Positions 39,788 through 46,039 of a DNA stretch of 46,625 nucleotides are shown piece after piece. Position 1 is the stretch's first letter, and every line of letters starts with the position of its first letter. A model generated the notes under the pieces. It did no database searches. It saw nothing but the letters and a program-made list of their open reading frames with translations, and had not been told where the DNA came from. The translations under genes and the position numbers were made by a program. Source of the stretch: a virus; the IMG/VR virus record IMGVR_UViG_3300031576_000089, positions 1 to 46,625 of that record. One strand, 5' to 3'.

Positions 39788-40393
39788 CTAATCGAATTTG
39801 ACGACGGCGAACCGTCCGTAGCTCGGACGAAAATCTCCGACCCCGACCAGCCGGCCGGCATTGTTCACGACTTGGATGAGCAATTCCCGGCTGATATATT
39901 CCGGCAGATTGATCGTGAACTCGAACGACGCCTGCCAGCCTTTATAGAAGGCCGGACGCACGCGGTTGATTCCGTTCTGCTGAATCACGACGCGCCGCTT
40001 ATCGAGGTAATCCCACTCCTTGCTCCCCAAGCTGGCAAGCTCGGTGTCCATGACGATCCCAGCCTTAAACAGATCCATCGCGCTCTTGCGAGGACTGCGC
40101 GGATCCTGGACAAACTTCGCGGCCTTGATAATCGCCTGCCGCAGATATTCCCCCGGCAAGCAGATCTCGTTGGCCTTGTTCCGATAGACGTAGGATTCGA
40201 CATTATCGGTTTTCTTGCTCTTGCTGCCCTTCGCGGATGCGGCCTTCTCGTCCATCGCTTCCGCGTTCCATGCGTGAAACAACAGCGCGGCGGTTCCCTC
40301 GATCGTCACTTTCACCGAATAGGGTTCGCCGGATTGCACCGCGGCCTTCGCACCGTTGCTGGCCGGACCTGTTGCTGGCATCAATTTACCCAT
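39788..40393 (-). CDS. Conserved phage protein of unknown function between GGNNN arrays
   Basis: 201 residues, AAGGGAG before ATG 40393. A strand (YSVKVTIEGTAALLFHAW) is followed by a Lys/Ser-rich insert, then ICLPGEYLRQAIIKAAK, QDPRSPRKSAMDLFKAG, and a C-terminal AGRLVGVGDFRPSYGRFAVV. I recall relatives in phage recombination regions. The late Gly-rich GVGDFRPSYGRF loop after a beta-alpha-beta unit is reminiscent of RAMP-type RNA-binding folds, but this is speculation. It is flanked by array 1 downstream and array 2 upstream. Confidence 0.75.
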   Translation of the reverse strand: MGKLMPATGPASNGAKAAVQSGEPYSVKVTIEGTAALLFHAWNAEAMDEKAASAKGSKSKKTDNVESYVYRNKANEICLPGEYLRQAIIKAAKFVQDPRSPRKSAMDLFKAGIVMDTELASLGSKEWDYLDKRRVVIQQNGINRVRPAFYKGWQASFEFTINLPEYISRELLIQVVNNAGRLVGVGDFRPSYGRFAVVKFD

Positions 40394-40421
40394 CTGCTCT
40401 CCCTTCTATTGTTAAAGGCTC

Positions 40422-40546
40422 ACCGAACCACACCGGACCTCAACCTGCCCATCCCCAACTCAGCGTGCCATGCACAACCTAACCGCGTCGTACCCCGCCC
40501 GGCCTTACCACGCCCTGCCTAGCCAGAGCCTTCCCTGGACTGCCAA
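40422..40546 (-). repeat. Period-5 GGNNN array 2
   Basis: On the leftward strand, 25 units in unbroken register, 18 of them starting GG (for example GGCTA GGCAG GGCGT GGTAA). It starts six bases after the CCA end of the tRNA-like element and ends about 28 bases before the start of the 39788-40393 gene, whose ribosome-binding site follows. Same strand and period as array 1. Confidence 0.9.
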
Positions 40547-40551
40547 AATTG

Positions 40552-40630
40552 GTAGCGGGGGCAAGTGGTTTCACCTTGCGACCTCCTGAGTATGAGCCAG
40601 GCGAGCTACCGTCGTTCTCCCTAGCACGCT
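40552..40630 (-). tRNA. tRNA-Met(CAT)-like gene, divergent or degenerate
   Basis: 79 nt ending in ACCA. Anticodon arm CCTGG / TCAGG with loop CTCATAC gives T33, CAT and A37. The variable region AGGTC, D-loop ending GGTA and 3' CCCCGCT ACCA resemble bacterial initiator tRNA. The A11:T24 pair also fits initiators. Oddities: two acceptor mismatches (positions 5 and 7), a D-stem mismatch, and a nine-base T-loop GTGAAACCA in place of TTCRANY. Its 5' end overlaps the stop codon of the upstream gene. It may be a functional but odd tRNA, a decayed tRNA or a tRNA mimic. Confidence 0.5.
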
Positions 40631-40817
40631 ACTCTAATTTCTGTCGGTTCAATTCATTGTTCATCAGCTTGCGGAAACACTGTCGGCAAAGATCGTGCTG
40701 CTTCATGTACCGATGGTGCGTCTTGTAGCTCCGGGGATTGCGAACCGGATGCACCTGAATCTTGATCTCGTTGCCGCACGCGCAATACTGCTTCTCCTTG
40801 CGGAGATGCTTGGACAC
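40629..40817 (-). CDS. Basic zinc-ribbon protein
   Basis: 62 residues from GTG 40817; a longer frame to 40904 overlaps the upstream gene fully. CACG at 12-15 and CRQC at 44-47 with Lys/Arg/His between. The stop codon overlaps the 5' end of the tRNA-like element by two bases, so processing of that RNA would cut this message at its end. Confidence 0.5.
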   Translation of the reverse strand: MSKHLRKEKQYCACGNEIKIQVHPVRNPRSYKTHHRYMKQHDLCRQCFRKLMNNELNRQKLE

Positions 40818-40821
40818 CGGC

Positions 40822-40989
40822 CTACTTCTTGGCCTCGAGGATCCGGCGAATGAGCTTGCCGGTGGAGCTGGCAATCTTGGCCGGCGTTGCGCCGTAGGCT
40901 TCAAGCGATTGCCCTTCTCCGGTCACGGCTGCTCGGAATCCTCCTTCGACCTGCGAGATGTTGACTGCCAGAATTGAGTCGTTTCCCAT
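40822..40989 (-). CDS. Small conserved-looking protein
   Basis: 55 residues, AAGGAGG before ATG 40989. Pattern SILAVNISQVEGGFRAAVTG then a helix (ATPAKIASSTGKLIRRILEA). Looks like a compact beta-beta-alpha protein. Function unknown. Confidence 0.55.
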   Translation of the reverse strand: MGNDSILAVNISQVEGGFRAAVTGEGQSLEAYGATPAKIASSTGKLIRRILEAKK

Positions 40990-41031
40990 GCGGTCCTCCT
41001 TATGTGGTTGGAATCTCCTGCTGATCTTCAT

Positions 41032-41310
41032 TCATGGCTGCTTCGGCTTCGTGATTTTGCAGTCCTGCTTGTAGCGGCCGTTGTCGTACTGTTGGGCTTG
41101 GCATTCCATTCGCTGCACGATCTGGCCGTTGTGCGTGGTCAATTCATCGCGCAGTTTCAGGAAGTCCGGGAGCATCATCGCTGTCGGGCTGAACTCGTAG
41201 AGGCCAGTCGTGGTCGTCGTGGACCCATCGGCCTCCAGCGTGTTGCGCTGATAGCTGCTGGAGCATCCAGCCAAAATCAGCACCATTAAAACTGGCATAA
41301 GATATTTCAT
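41032..41310 (-). CDS. Lipoprotein
   Basis: 92 residues from ATG 41310 after GGAGGGC. Signal peptide MKYLMPVLMVLILAGC with a lipobox and lipid Cys at 16. The mature part is polar with Thr run (STTTTT) and two further Cys. It would sit in the outer or inner membrane on the periplasmic side. In the early arm, a superinfection-exclusion or cell-surface role is more likely than lysis; this is inference. Confidence 0.65.
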   Translation of the reverse strand: MKYLMPVLMVLILAGCSSSYQRNTLEADGSTTTTTGLYEFSPTAMMLPDFLKLRDELTTHNGQIVQRMECQAQQYDNGRYKQDCKITKPKQP

Positions 41311-41555
41311 GCTGCCCTCCTCTGTCTGTTCTTGCGCCGGCTCAACCGGGCAATCCGGTTCCGTCGCTGCCGGCGCGCCCACCAGGAATTGCTCTTGACC
41401 CTGCGTGCCGTGCCGGGATGCCAGCGTTTCGATTTCTTCTTGCCGGCCAGGGCGTCCATGTTCGAGGCCAGCTCGGTCAACGGCGAATCGTTGCGCTCCG
41501 ATTTCCTCGGCGCCGTGAAGAAGCCTGGCAAAGTGAGGAATAGAGGGAGTCTCAT
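41307..41555 (-). CDS. Basic hydrophobic-start protein
   Basis: 82 residues, GGAGAT before ATG 41555. A short hydrophobic start (MRLPLFLTLPGFFTAP) and a strongly Arg/Lys-rich C-terminal half (RRQRRNRIARLSRRKNRQRR). Could be a nucleic-acid-binding protein. ATGA overlap with the lipoprotein gene. No family recognised. Confidence 0.45.
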   Translation of the reverse strand: MRLPLFLTLPGFFTAPRKSERNDSPLTELASNMDALAGKKKSKRWHPGTARRVKSNSWWARRQRRNRIARLSRRKNRQRRAA

Positions 41556-41725
41556 TTGATCTCCGTCAGTTGAGGCTCATACTTAAATCCTTTGAGGCCG
41601 ACTGATTGTAAATTTTCCAATGCGATCGGATAGTGGGTTTCCCACTGTGCCGGCACCAGCGCGTCACCCGTCCATTCGATGATCTTTTGTCCATCGTCAA
41701 AGTGCAGGGCAATGGTCACTCTCAT
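41552..41725 (-). CDS. Small hypothetical protein
   Basis: 57 residues from ATG 41725 after GGGGGA. Beta-rich start (VTIALHFDDGQKIIEWTG). A longer frame to 41749 lacks a good start signal. Overlaps both neighbours by four bases. Confidence 0.5.
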   Translation of the reverse strand: MRVTIALHFDDGQKIIEWTGDALVPAQWETHYPIALENLQSVGLKGFKYEPQLTEIK

Positions 41726-42033
41726 GCGTCCCCCATCTCCTTCGCGCACCGTTTACACTGGATAGGCTCTCGGATCACGGCGCCGTGGTGGTAGTCCGTC
41801 ACAATATCTTCCTCCGGCAATCTGTTGTTCCCGCAGTAGAAACAGGTATACAGCGGCTCGTCGGGTGGATCAAGTTCGTTGTCCGGCAGGCTCACTCTAC
41901 ACTCCTTGCAAAGATGAACGATCCGCGTTCCCTTGACAATCGTTTCGAGATTCTTCCAAAAGCGGCGCTTCCGGCACTTGGAACAGACGCCTTCTTTGGC
42001 GATGGGCGGCTGCTTGTATCCCCTTCTCGGCAT
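41722..42033 (-). CDS. Multi-Cys zinc protein
   Basis: 103 residues from ATG 42033, overlapping the TGA of the regulator gene (TGATG). CSKC, CKEC, CFYC and CKRC form two probable zinc ribbons. It is coupled to the ribbon-helix-helix gene and might act with it. Function unknown. Confidence 0.6.
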   Translation of the reverse strand: MPRRGYKQPPIAKEGVCSKCRKRRFWKNLETIVKGTRIVHLCKECRVSLPDNELDPPDEPLYTCFYCGNNRLPEEDIVTDYHHGAVIREPIQCKRCAKEMGDA

Positions 42034-42215
42034 CAGGCCGGCACCAAGTACCCGGATTGGTCTTTCTTCCATTTGCCAAAGATGAACTTGGCCACTCCGC
42101 GCCGGATCAGATCGGATCGGGTGGTGCCTGGGGCTGAGTGCCGGACGTAACTATCGAGGATTTTAGAATGCGTGGTGGGAAGTTTGACGTGGACCGTGAC
42201 GAATTTCTTAGACAT
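42033..42215 (-). CDS. Ribbon-helix-helix DNA-binding protein
   Basis: 60 residues from ATG 42215, GGAGG seven bases upstream. FVTVHVKLP forms the beta ribbon, followed by two helices (THSKILDSYVRHS; TRSDLIRRGVAKFIFGKW), the Arc/CopG fold. An inverted repeat covers the ribosome-binding site and presumed transcription start, so it probably represses its own promoter and the recombination genes downstream. Confidence 0.65.
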   Translation of the reverse strand: MSKKFVTVHVKLPTTHSKILDSYVRHSAPGTTRSDLIRRGVAKFIFGKWKKDQSGYLVPA

Positions 42216-42222
42216 AGCGTAC

Positions 42223-42267
42223 CTCCGAATGATACGGAGCATACACACAACTAATATGTCCAGTCAA
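42223..42267 (-). promoter_or_regulatory. Leftward promoter with operator-like inverted repeat
   Basis: TTGACT (42262-42267), 18-base spacer, TATGCT (42238-42243) on the leftward strand. CTCCG at 42223-42227 and CGGAG at 42235-42239 form an inverted repeat spanning the likely transcription start and the ribosome-binding site of the regulator gene. Either a protein operator or an RNA hairpin that hides the site. Confidence 0.6.
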
Positions 42268-42270
42268 GCC

Positions 42271-42441
42271 CTATTTTGTGGCGGCTATAAACGTGCGGAA
42301 TAGCTGATATTTGAGGAACCAGCACCAGGAACAGTCCAGGCTATCCTTGTGCGGGAACGGCAGGCATAGCTCCAGGCAGGTCGCACAATGGCGCAGGTTT
42401 TCGGATCCTTCCCGATAGGAACGGCGGAACACAGTCGGCAT
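42271..42441 (-). CDS. Cys-rich small protein
   Basis: 56 residues from ATG 42441, directly after the upstream stop. HCATCLELC and CSWC motifs and a C-terminal hydrophobic stretch. The stop lies four bases from the -35 box of the leftward promoter. Function unknown. Confidence 0.5.
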   Translation of the reverse strand: MPTVFRRSYREGSENLRHCATCLELCLPFPHKDSLDCSWCWFLKYQLFRTFIAATK

Positions 42442-42720
42442 CTACTTCATCCCGGCGAGTATGGCTTCCAGCCGCCGTTCCTTCTTCTGGTGAAAGTCCA
42501 GGTGCGTTCGGACGGCCACAGCCTTCAGTTGGATGCCGGCCATCCTCCGGCGCAACTCCTTCTCGCGCTCGTCCATCTTTGCCAGCGTCGCCTTCTCGTC
42601 CACGATATGCTCCCGGCACCGATTGATCTGGTCCAGCACGTCCTCCCGTGTCGGCTCCTTCTTTGCCTGGCGGATCGGGCTTGGGATGCTACGGGTCAAG
42701 GCAAGTGGGTCTGTAGTCAT
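42442..42720 (-). CDS. Coiled-coil protein
   Basis: 92 residues, AAAGGAGAAGGC before ATG 42720. Residues 25-90 are helical heptads (DEKATLAKMDEREKELRRRM). Resembles small phage early proteins of unknown role. ATGA overlap with the upstream gene. Confidence 0.55.
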   Translation of the reverse strand: MTTDPLALTRSIPSPIRQAKKEPTREDVLDQINRCREHIVDEKATLAKMDEREKELRRRMAGIQLKAVAVRTHLDFHQKKERRLEAILAGMK

Positions 42721-42896
42721 GCCTTCTCCTTTCTGATTATCACAACCTCATCGTAGTCGTAACGCTGTCGCTTCAGCTTCTTCTCGGCCTTTTTGATCGC
42801 TTCCTGCTCCGTCCTGGCCTTGATCCGACTCTGCCATACGTGCATCTTGGAACAGCACTCGCCCATCACGGCGGAAACGACGGTGTACGCGTTCAT
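42717..42896 (-). CDS. Small helical protein
   Basis: 59 residues from ATG 42896 after GAGGTAAG. A strand-like start (AYTVVSAVMGECCSKMHVW) and a Lys/Glu-rich helix, then VVIIRKEKA. No family recognised. Overlaps both neighbours by four bases, so it is firmly within the chain of early genes. Confidence 0.5.
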   Translation of the reverse strand: MNAYTVVSAVMGECCSKMHVWQSRIKARTEQEAIKKAEKKLKRQRYDYDEVVIIRKEKA

Positions 42897-43120
42897 AGTC
42901 TTACCTCACTGAGCCAATCGTGGCCGTTCGGACAAAGCATCGTGGCGCGTTCATCCTCCTCGTTGGCGTCCTTCTGATCGTCCCAAAACATCTTTGTCTC
43001 TCCGGCATACTCCGCGCTGCCGGCCTCGTCCCATTGGAGCAAGGCTCGGCCCGGTACAATTTCAAGCGTCCCATCGGCTCGTTCTCCGCACTCCGGGCAA
43101 ATCGGCGTCGTGTATCTCAT
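42893..43120 (-). CDS. Zinc-ribbon protein
   Basis: 75 residues from ATG 43120, AAGGAG upstream. CPEC at 8-11 and CPNGH near 65-69 frame an acidic middle. Typical of small phage zinc ribbons of unknown function. Confidence 0.6.
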   Translation of the reverse strand: MRYTTPICPECGERADGTLEIVPGRALLQWDEAGSAEYAGETKMFWDDQKDANEEDERATMLCPNGHDWLSEVRL

Positions 43121-43317
43121 GCGTCGTACTCCTTTACCTTCTTGCGGGTGTCCGCGCTCATTTGCTTCAATGGTACGGTGGGAATGCACGGCCCGGCTGC
43201 ATTTTCGCCCACTTCTTCGTTGTCGTGATCCACGATCAACACATCGAGCGGCTTCCTGCTGTAGACGGCGGATACCAACCCACCACGGACGGATATGACG
43301 ATCCTGGGATAGCTCAT
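43117..43317 (-). CDS. Small hypothetical early protein
   Basis: 66 residues from ATG 43317 (GAGGAAGCT upstream). Beta strands YPRIVISVRGGLVSAVYSRK and LDVLIVDHDNEE. Related short proteins with the pattern RGGxVxxVxS, VxVLIxDxDN are common in phage early regions as I recall. Function unknown. Confidence 0.55.
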   Translation of the reverse strand: MSYPRIVISVRGGLVSAVYSRKPLDVLIVDHDNEEVGENAAGPCIPTVPLKQMSADTRKKVKEYDA

Positions 43318-43514
43318 AGCTTCCTCCTTTTCATTTGATCCAAGATTGACTGCGCGGCATCCCTCATTTCGCCGGCGCAACACAGGATATGCCGATCCGT
43401 CGCTTGCTCTCCGCCATTCTCCGCGATGGTCTTGAGGCAATCCGCCACTCCCAACTGTTCGGAGCTTCCGGATTCCTCCATGCCTTCCAAAATATCCTGT
43501 AGCTTCTTCGTCAT
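43314..43514 (-). CDS. Small helical early protein
   Basis: 66 residues, AAAGGAG before ATG 43514. Helical and acidic first half, Cys pair CC near residue 45 in a second helical half. No family recognised. Confidence 0.5.
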   Translation of the reverse strand: MTKKLQDILEGMEESGSSEQLGVADCLKTIAENGGEQATDRHILCCAGEMRDAAQSILDQMKRRKL

Positions 43515-43516
43515 GT

Positions 43517-43792
43517 CTATTTCTCCTTTCCGGTTACGCCGCGCAGGGCGGCTTTGGCTTTGTTTTTGTAGATGTGCGAAGTGCAGATACGCGCACTCCT
43601 GTTGTCTAGGTTTGTCATTGGTCTGAACGCATACTGTCCAACTTTAATTTCCTTAGAGCAGTAGGCACAGGATACGTTCTTTCGCACCTTTGATGCAGTC
43701 CACACCTGCCGGAATATCTGCCCATGACTTTCTGTTTCCATGAACGCCAACAACTCAGTACTGTCTGCTCGGTGGATTTCAAGAATTTCCAT
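43517..43792 (-). CDS. Zinc-site early protein
   Basis: 91 residues from ATG 43792, chosen because AAGGA lies six bases ahead; an ATG at 43798 abuts that site. CAYC in the middle and a late CTSH suggest one zinc ribbon. Surrounding strands (KEIKVGQYAFRPM) resemble treble-clef domains. Function unknown. Confidence 0.55.
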   Translation of the reverse strand: MEILEIHRADSTELLAFMETESHGQIFRQVWTASKVRKNVSCAYCSKEIKVGQYAFRPMTNLDNRSARICTSHIYKNKAKAALRGVTGKEK

Positions 43793-43794
43793 TG

Positions 43795-44070
43795 TCATTC
43801 CTTGCCGCTTGCATGAACGACAGATTCAGCTATTTCGACCATCTTTTTCATAATGGTCTGCGGGTAAGGCTCGTTAGCTAAAGGCAACGCGATGATTTTC
43901 TCAAGAGCCTCCCGCAACCCCTGCGCCTCGTTATGGTCGCGGACGATGGCTTGCGCGTCGTACATCGCGTTCACTCCTGATTGCCTCAACGTACAGACCT
44001 CAAAACCTGATTCGGTTTGCACAACCCAAGATTCTCCTGGACCTCTATGTGCCGTCCAGCGTGTCGTCAT
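43795..44070 (-). CDS. Small early protein
   Basis: 91 residues from ATG 44070, AAAGGAG upstream. The strand region RWTAHRGPGESWVVQTESGF and helix DAQAIVRDHNEAQGLREAL make a small alpha/beta domain that recurs in phages, as I recall it. Function unknown. The 3' end overlaps the next gene by four bases only in the alternative start. Confidence 0.5.
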   Translation of the reverse strand: MTTRWTAHRGPGESWVVQTESGFEVCTLRQSGVNAMYDAQAIVRDHNEAQGLREALEKIIALPLANEPYPQTIMKKMVEIAESVVHASGKE

Positions 44071-44272
44071 GTCGTCTCCTTTCTGAATTGTCCAGCTTTC
44101 CATCGCAAGCCAGTGCGTGCATGATGCTCTTGCCAAGCTCGAAAGCCGCTTGACCATAAGACAGGCCACGCTTGACCTGCTTCCCATATACAACACGGAA
44201 CAAGCCGCTTGCGCCGTACTGTTCAAGCCGAACAGGAAACGCAAGCCGAGTTATCTTTATGCACGTTTTCAT
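44045..44272 (-). CDS. Small early protein
   Basis: 75 residues, GGAGGG five bases before ATG 44272. Strand-helix layout (LFRVVYGKQVKRGLSYGQAA then LGKSIMHALACDGKL). Overlaps the next gene by 26 bases. No family recognised. Confidence 0.5.
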   Translation of the reverse strand: MKTCIKITRLAFPVRLEQYGASGLFRVVYGKQVKRGLSYGQAAFELGKSIMHALACDGKLDNSERRRHDDTLDGT

Positions 44273-44526
44273 GTGCGGCCCTCCATCTTGGCTAAGGATT
44301 GTTTGACCATTGCAATTGTTTCAGCACGGCACGCCCGATCCACTACCTTTTGATTCAATTCCTCATAGGCCGCGTGTAGTGCCACCTTTGCCTCGTCAAA
44401 GGTGTTCACCGCGCGGACGATGGTTTCCAAATACTCGATTTCGCCTCGCACAACTTCACGATTGCCGACGACGATCACCCCATATCCCTTCGTGGGGTGT
44501 CGGTCATGGTCTATTGTCCAGTTCAT
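44269..44526 (-). CDS. Small early protein
   Basis: 85 residues from ATG 44526, AAAGGAG upstream. GYGVIVVGNREVVRGEIEY strands followed by a long helix. ATGA-type overlaps on both sides. Function unknown. Confidence 0.5.
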   Translation of the reverse strand: MNWTIDHDRHPTKGYGVIVVGNREVVRGEIEYLETIVRAVNTFDEAKVALHAAYEELNQKVVDRACRAETIAMVKQSLAKMEGRT

Positions 44527-44621
44527 AATGCGCGCTCCTTTCTGCCGGGAACCGCACCGTTCTGGCTGCTGGCCCCAGGCTGTGGCTCCTTCTTCTGTGT
44601 GCCACCTTCTTTGTTCGCCAT
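44523..44621 (-). CDS. Short basic peptide, first leftward gene
   Basis: 32 residues (MANKEGGTQKKEPQPGASSQ and a GRKERAL end) from ATG 44621 with AAGAAGAAGG upstream. Disordered and basic. First candidate gene of the leftward operon; its stop overlaps the next start. Low certainty because of size and simple composition. Confidence 0.35.
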   Translation of the reverse strand: MANKEGGTQKKEPQPGASSQNGAVPGRKERAL

Positions 44622-44879
44622 GCCTTCTTCTTTGCAATCGTGGTGCCTGATTTTATTTTCTGATCGTGCTGATTTTATTCGCGGTGCGTTTTCGACACAG
44701 GAACAATTATTTGTTGACTGGACAAAAAAGGCGCAAGAAATTGTCAAGGGACGTTCTGACAATATCCAGGAAGAAACATCCTCTTGAAAATCCCCTGTAT
44801 TCATGCGGCTTTTGTGCGTGTTGGCGTTCTGGCACGGGTAATGCTTTATATCAATTAGACTTTAACAAGGGGGTGCTGC
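44622..44879. promoter_or_regulatory. Divergent control region between the two early units
   Basis: 258 A/T-rich bases without a convincing gene. Two copies of CTGATTTTATT (44648-44658 and 44669-44679), 21 bases apart. An inverted repeat TTGTCA-N10-TGACAA at 44741-44762, overlapping a leftward TTGACA. Purine/pyrimidine tracts in between. It should hold the leftward early promoter and the rightward promoter at 44830. Confidence 0.6.
44830..44845 (+). promoter_or_regulatory. Sigma-54-like promoter
   Basis: TGGCACGGGTAATGCT: GG and GC separated by exactly ten bases, as in -24/-12 promoters (TGGCACG-N4-TTGCW); the only departure from the core is A for T before TGC. Expected start near 44856, 24 bases before the ATG at 44880. 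A weak sigma-70 alternative (TTGGCG, 18 bases, TTTATA) overlaps. Confidence 0.5.
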
Positions 44880-45599
44880 ATGAGCCTACTTGAATTCAAA
44901 TGGACGGTGAGCCGTGGCCGGGATACAGACGGCTACAATATCTGTTCGCTCTATGTGGATGGTCGCAAGGTCGCAAGCTGTAACGGTGGCGGCTACGACA
45001 TGAAGGGCACGGCGCTCGGTAATTGGATCGCCAAAGCCTACGCTGACAGACTCCGCAAGCTGCGGCTGTCGAAGTTCCCGGAGCAATCCCATTGGGAGCG
45101 CGCCGACCCGGTGCCGTACATCTGCCGGAGTATTGACTGTGTTTTGAAGAACAAAAAGCCCCCGGTCTATCCGGCGGGGACAACGGTTTGTCCGGTCTGT
45201 GGTGGCGATGTGTCGCAAGACTGGCGAGCTGGTAAGCGTGTCAACGACGGACGCGGCTTCTATGGGCTGTCCTTCCACGATCCAGACTTTGACCCCGGCA
45301 AGGTGAAGGTGCCGCACGCGCCCTGCTTCGGCAAAGACGAGGACGCCGGAAAGACGGTCGAGGCATTGGAGAAGGAAGGCAAGAGCCTGGGGCTTGAGCG
45401 TTACCAAGCCTTTTATTCTGGAAGCGCCAAGACGCCGAGCAAACGGCACCGAATCCCATTGATAGACGGCGGCTGCGGCTTCTCGTCCGTCGAGAAGATT
45501 GCCGAGACAATCGGGCTGCGGTTGGAGTATGTCCCGGTCCGCTCCAAGTCGCTGACGATCTACAAGTTACACGACAAGCGAGTGAAGAAGTACGCCTGA
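44880..45599 (+). CDS. Hypothetical protein of the rightward early unit
   Basis: 239 residues, AAGGGGG before the ATG. The N-terminal domain (NGGGYDMKGTALGNWIAKAY) is of a type I recall from phage and plasmid proteins of unknown function. A zinc-type CPVCGGD lies near residue 103, followed by an alpha/beta C-terminal half. It is one of only two genes reading rightward from the divergent region. Confidence 0.6.
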   Translation: MSLLEFKWTVSRGRDTDGYNICSLYVDGRKVASCNGGGYDMKGTALGNWIAKAYADRLRKLRLSKFPEQSHWERADPVPYICRSIDCVLKNKKPPVYPAGTTVCPVCGGDVSQDWRAGKRVNDGRGFYGLSFHDPDFDPGKVKVPHAPCFGKDEDAGKTVEALEKEGKSLGLERYQAFYSGSAKTPSKRHRIPLIDGGCGFSSVEKIAETIGLRLEYVPVRSKSLTIYKLHDKRVKKYA

Positions 45600-45616
45600 A
45601 TTTCTCAGGCACGGAC

Positions 45617-45636
45617 GCCGGGGCCGTTTCCCCGGC
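45617..45636 (+). promoter_or_regulatory. Hairpin ahead of the 45653 gene
   Basis: GCCGGGG at 45617-45623 pairs with CCCCGGC at 45630-45636 around CCGTTT, four bases before AAGGAGG. There is no U run, so it is more likely an mRNA-stabilising or translation-tuning element than a terminator. Confidence 0.5.
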
Positions 45637-45652
45637 ATAAGGAGGTTCTCTC

Positions 45653-46012
45653 ATGCGCGACTATCTCACCATCGGGGCGACGCCCTGCGAGGAGTCCTGC
45701 GAGCCAGTCCCCTACAAGGACGGCGGCATCAAAGCCAAGGCCGAATGCGCGGCGTTCATCGAAGCGATCAGGCGCAAACTCGGACCGGAACCGGCTGGCG
45801 CTCAGCTGCGTGTCAAGTCCTTTCCACACGACTTCGGCACCTACTATGAAGTGGTCTGCTGGTACGAGGAGGACGATGTGGAAGCCTGCCAGTATGCCTA
45901 CCGCTGCGAGTCCGATGCGCCGACGACTTGGGCCGACGCGGGGCTTGATCTCCCGCCTCTCTTCAAGGAGAACGATCCGCTCCATCTCCTCGCCGGCAAT
46001 TCGGGTCTATAA
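45653..46012 (+). CDS. Conserved hypothetical protein
   Basis: 119 residues, AAGGAGG before the ATG. Contains AAFIEAIRRKLGPEPAGAQL and SFPHDFGTYYEVVCWYEEDD, a conserved pattern in many phages and mobile elements as I recall, with no established function. Acidic. Last gene before the terminator at 46040. Confidence 0.65.
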   Translation: MRDYLTIGATPCEESCEPVPYKDGGIKAKAECAAFIEAIRRKLGPEPAGAQLRVKSFPHDFGTYYEVVCWYEEDDVEACQYAYRCESDAPTTWADAGLDLPPLFKENDPLHLLAGNSGL

Positions 46013-46039
46013 GGGCAAGCTGCGCTTCCCTCTGAATTA

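Noticed and set aside
39497-40546. CRISPR array
   Set aside because: The arrays have no direct repeats of 20-40 bases with unique spacers; the unit is only five bases with two fixed G. A CRISPR call would be wrong.
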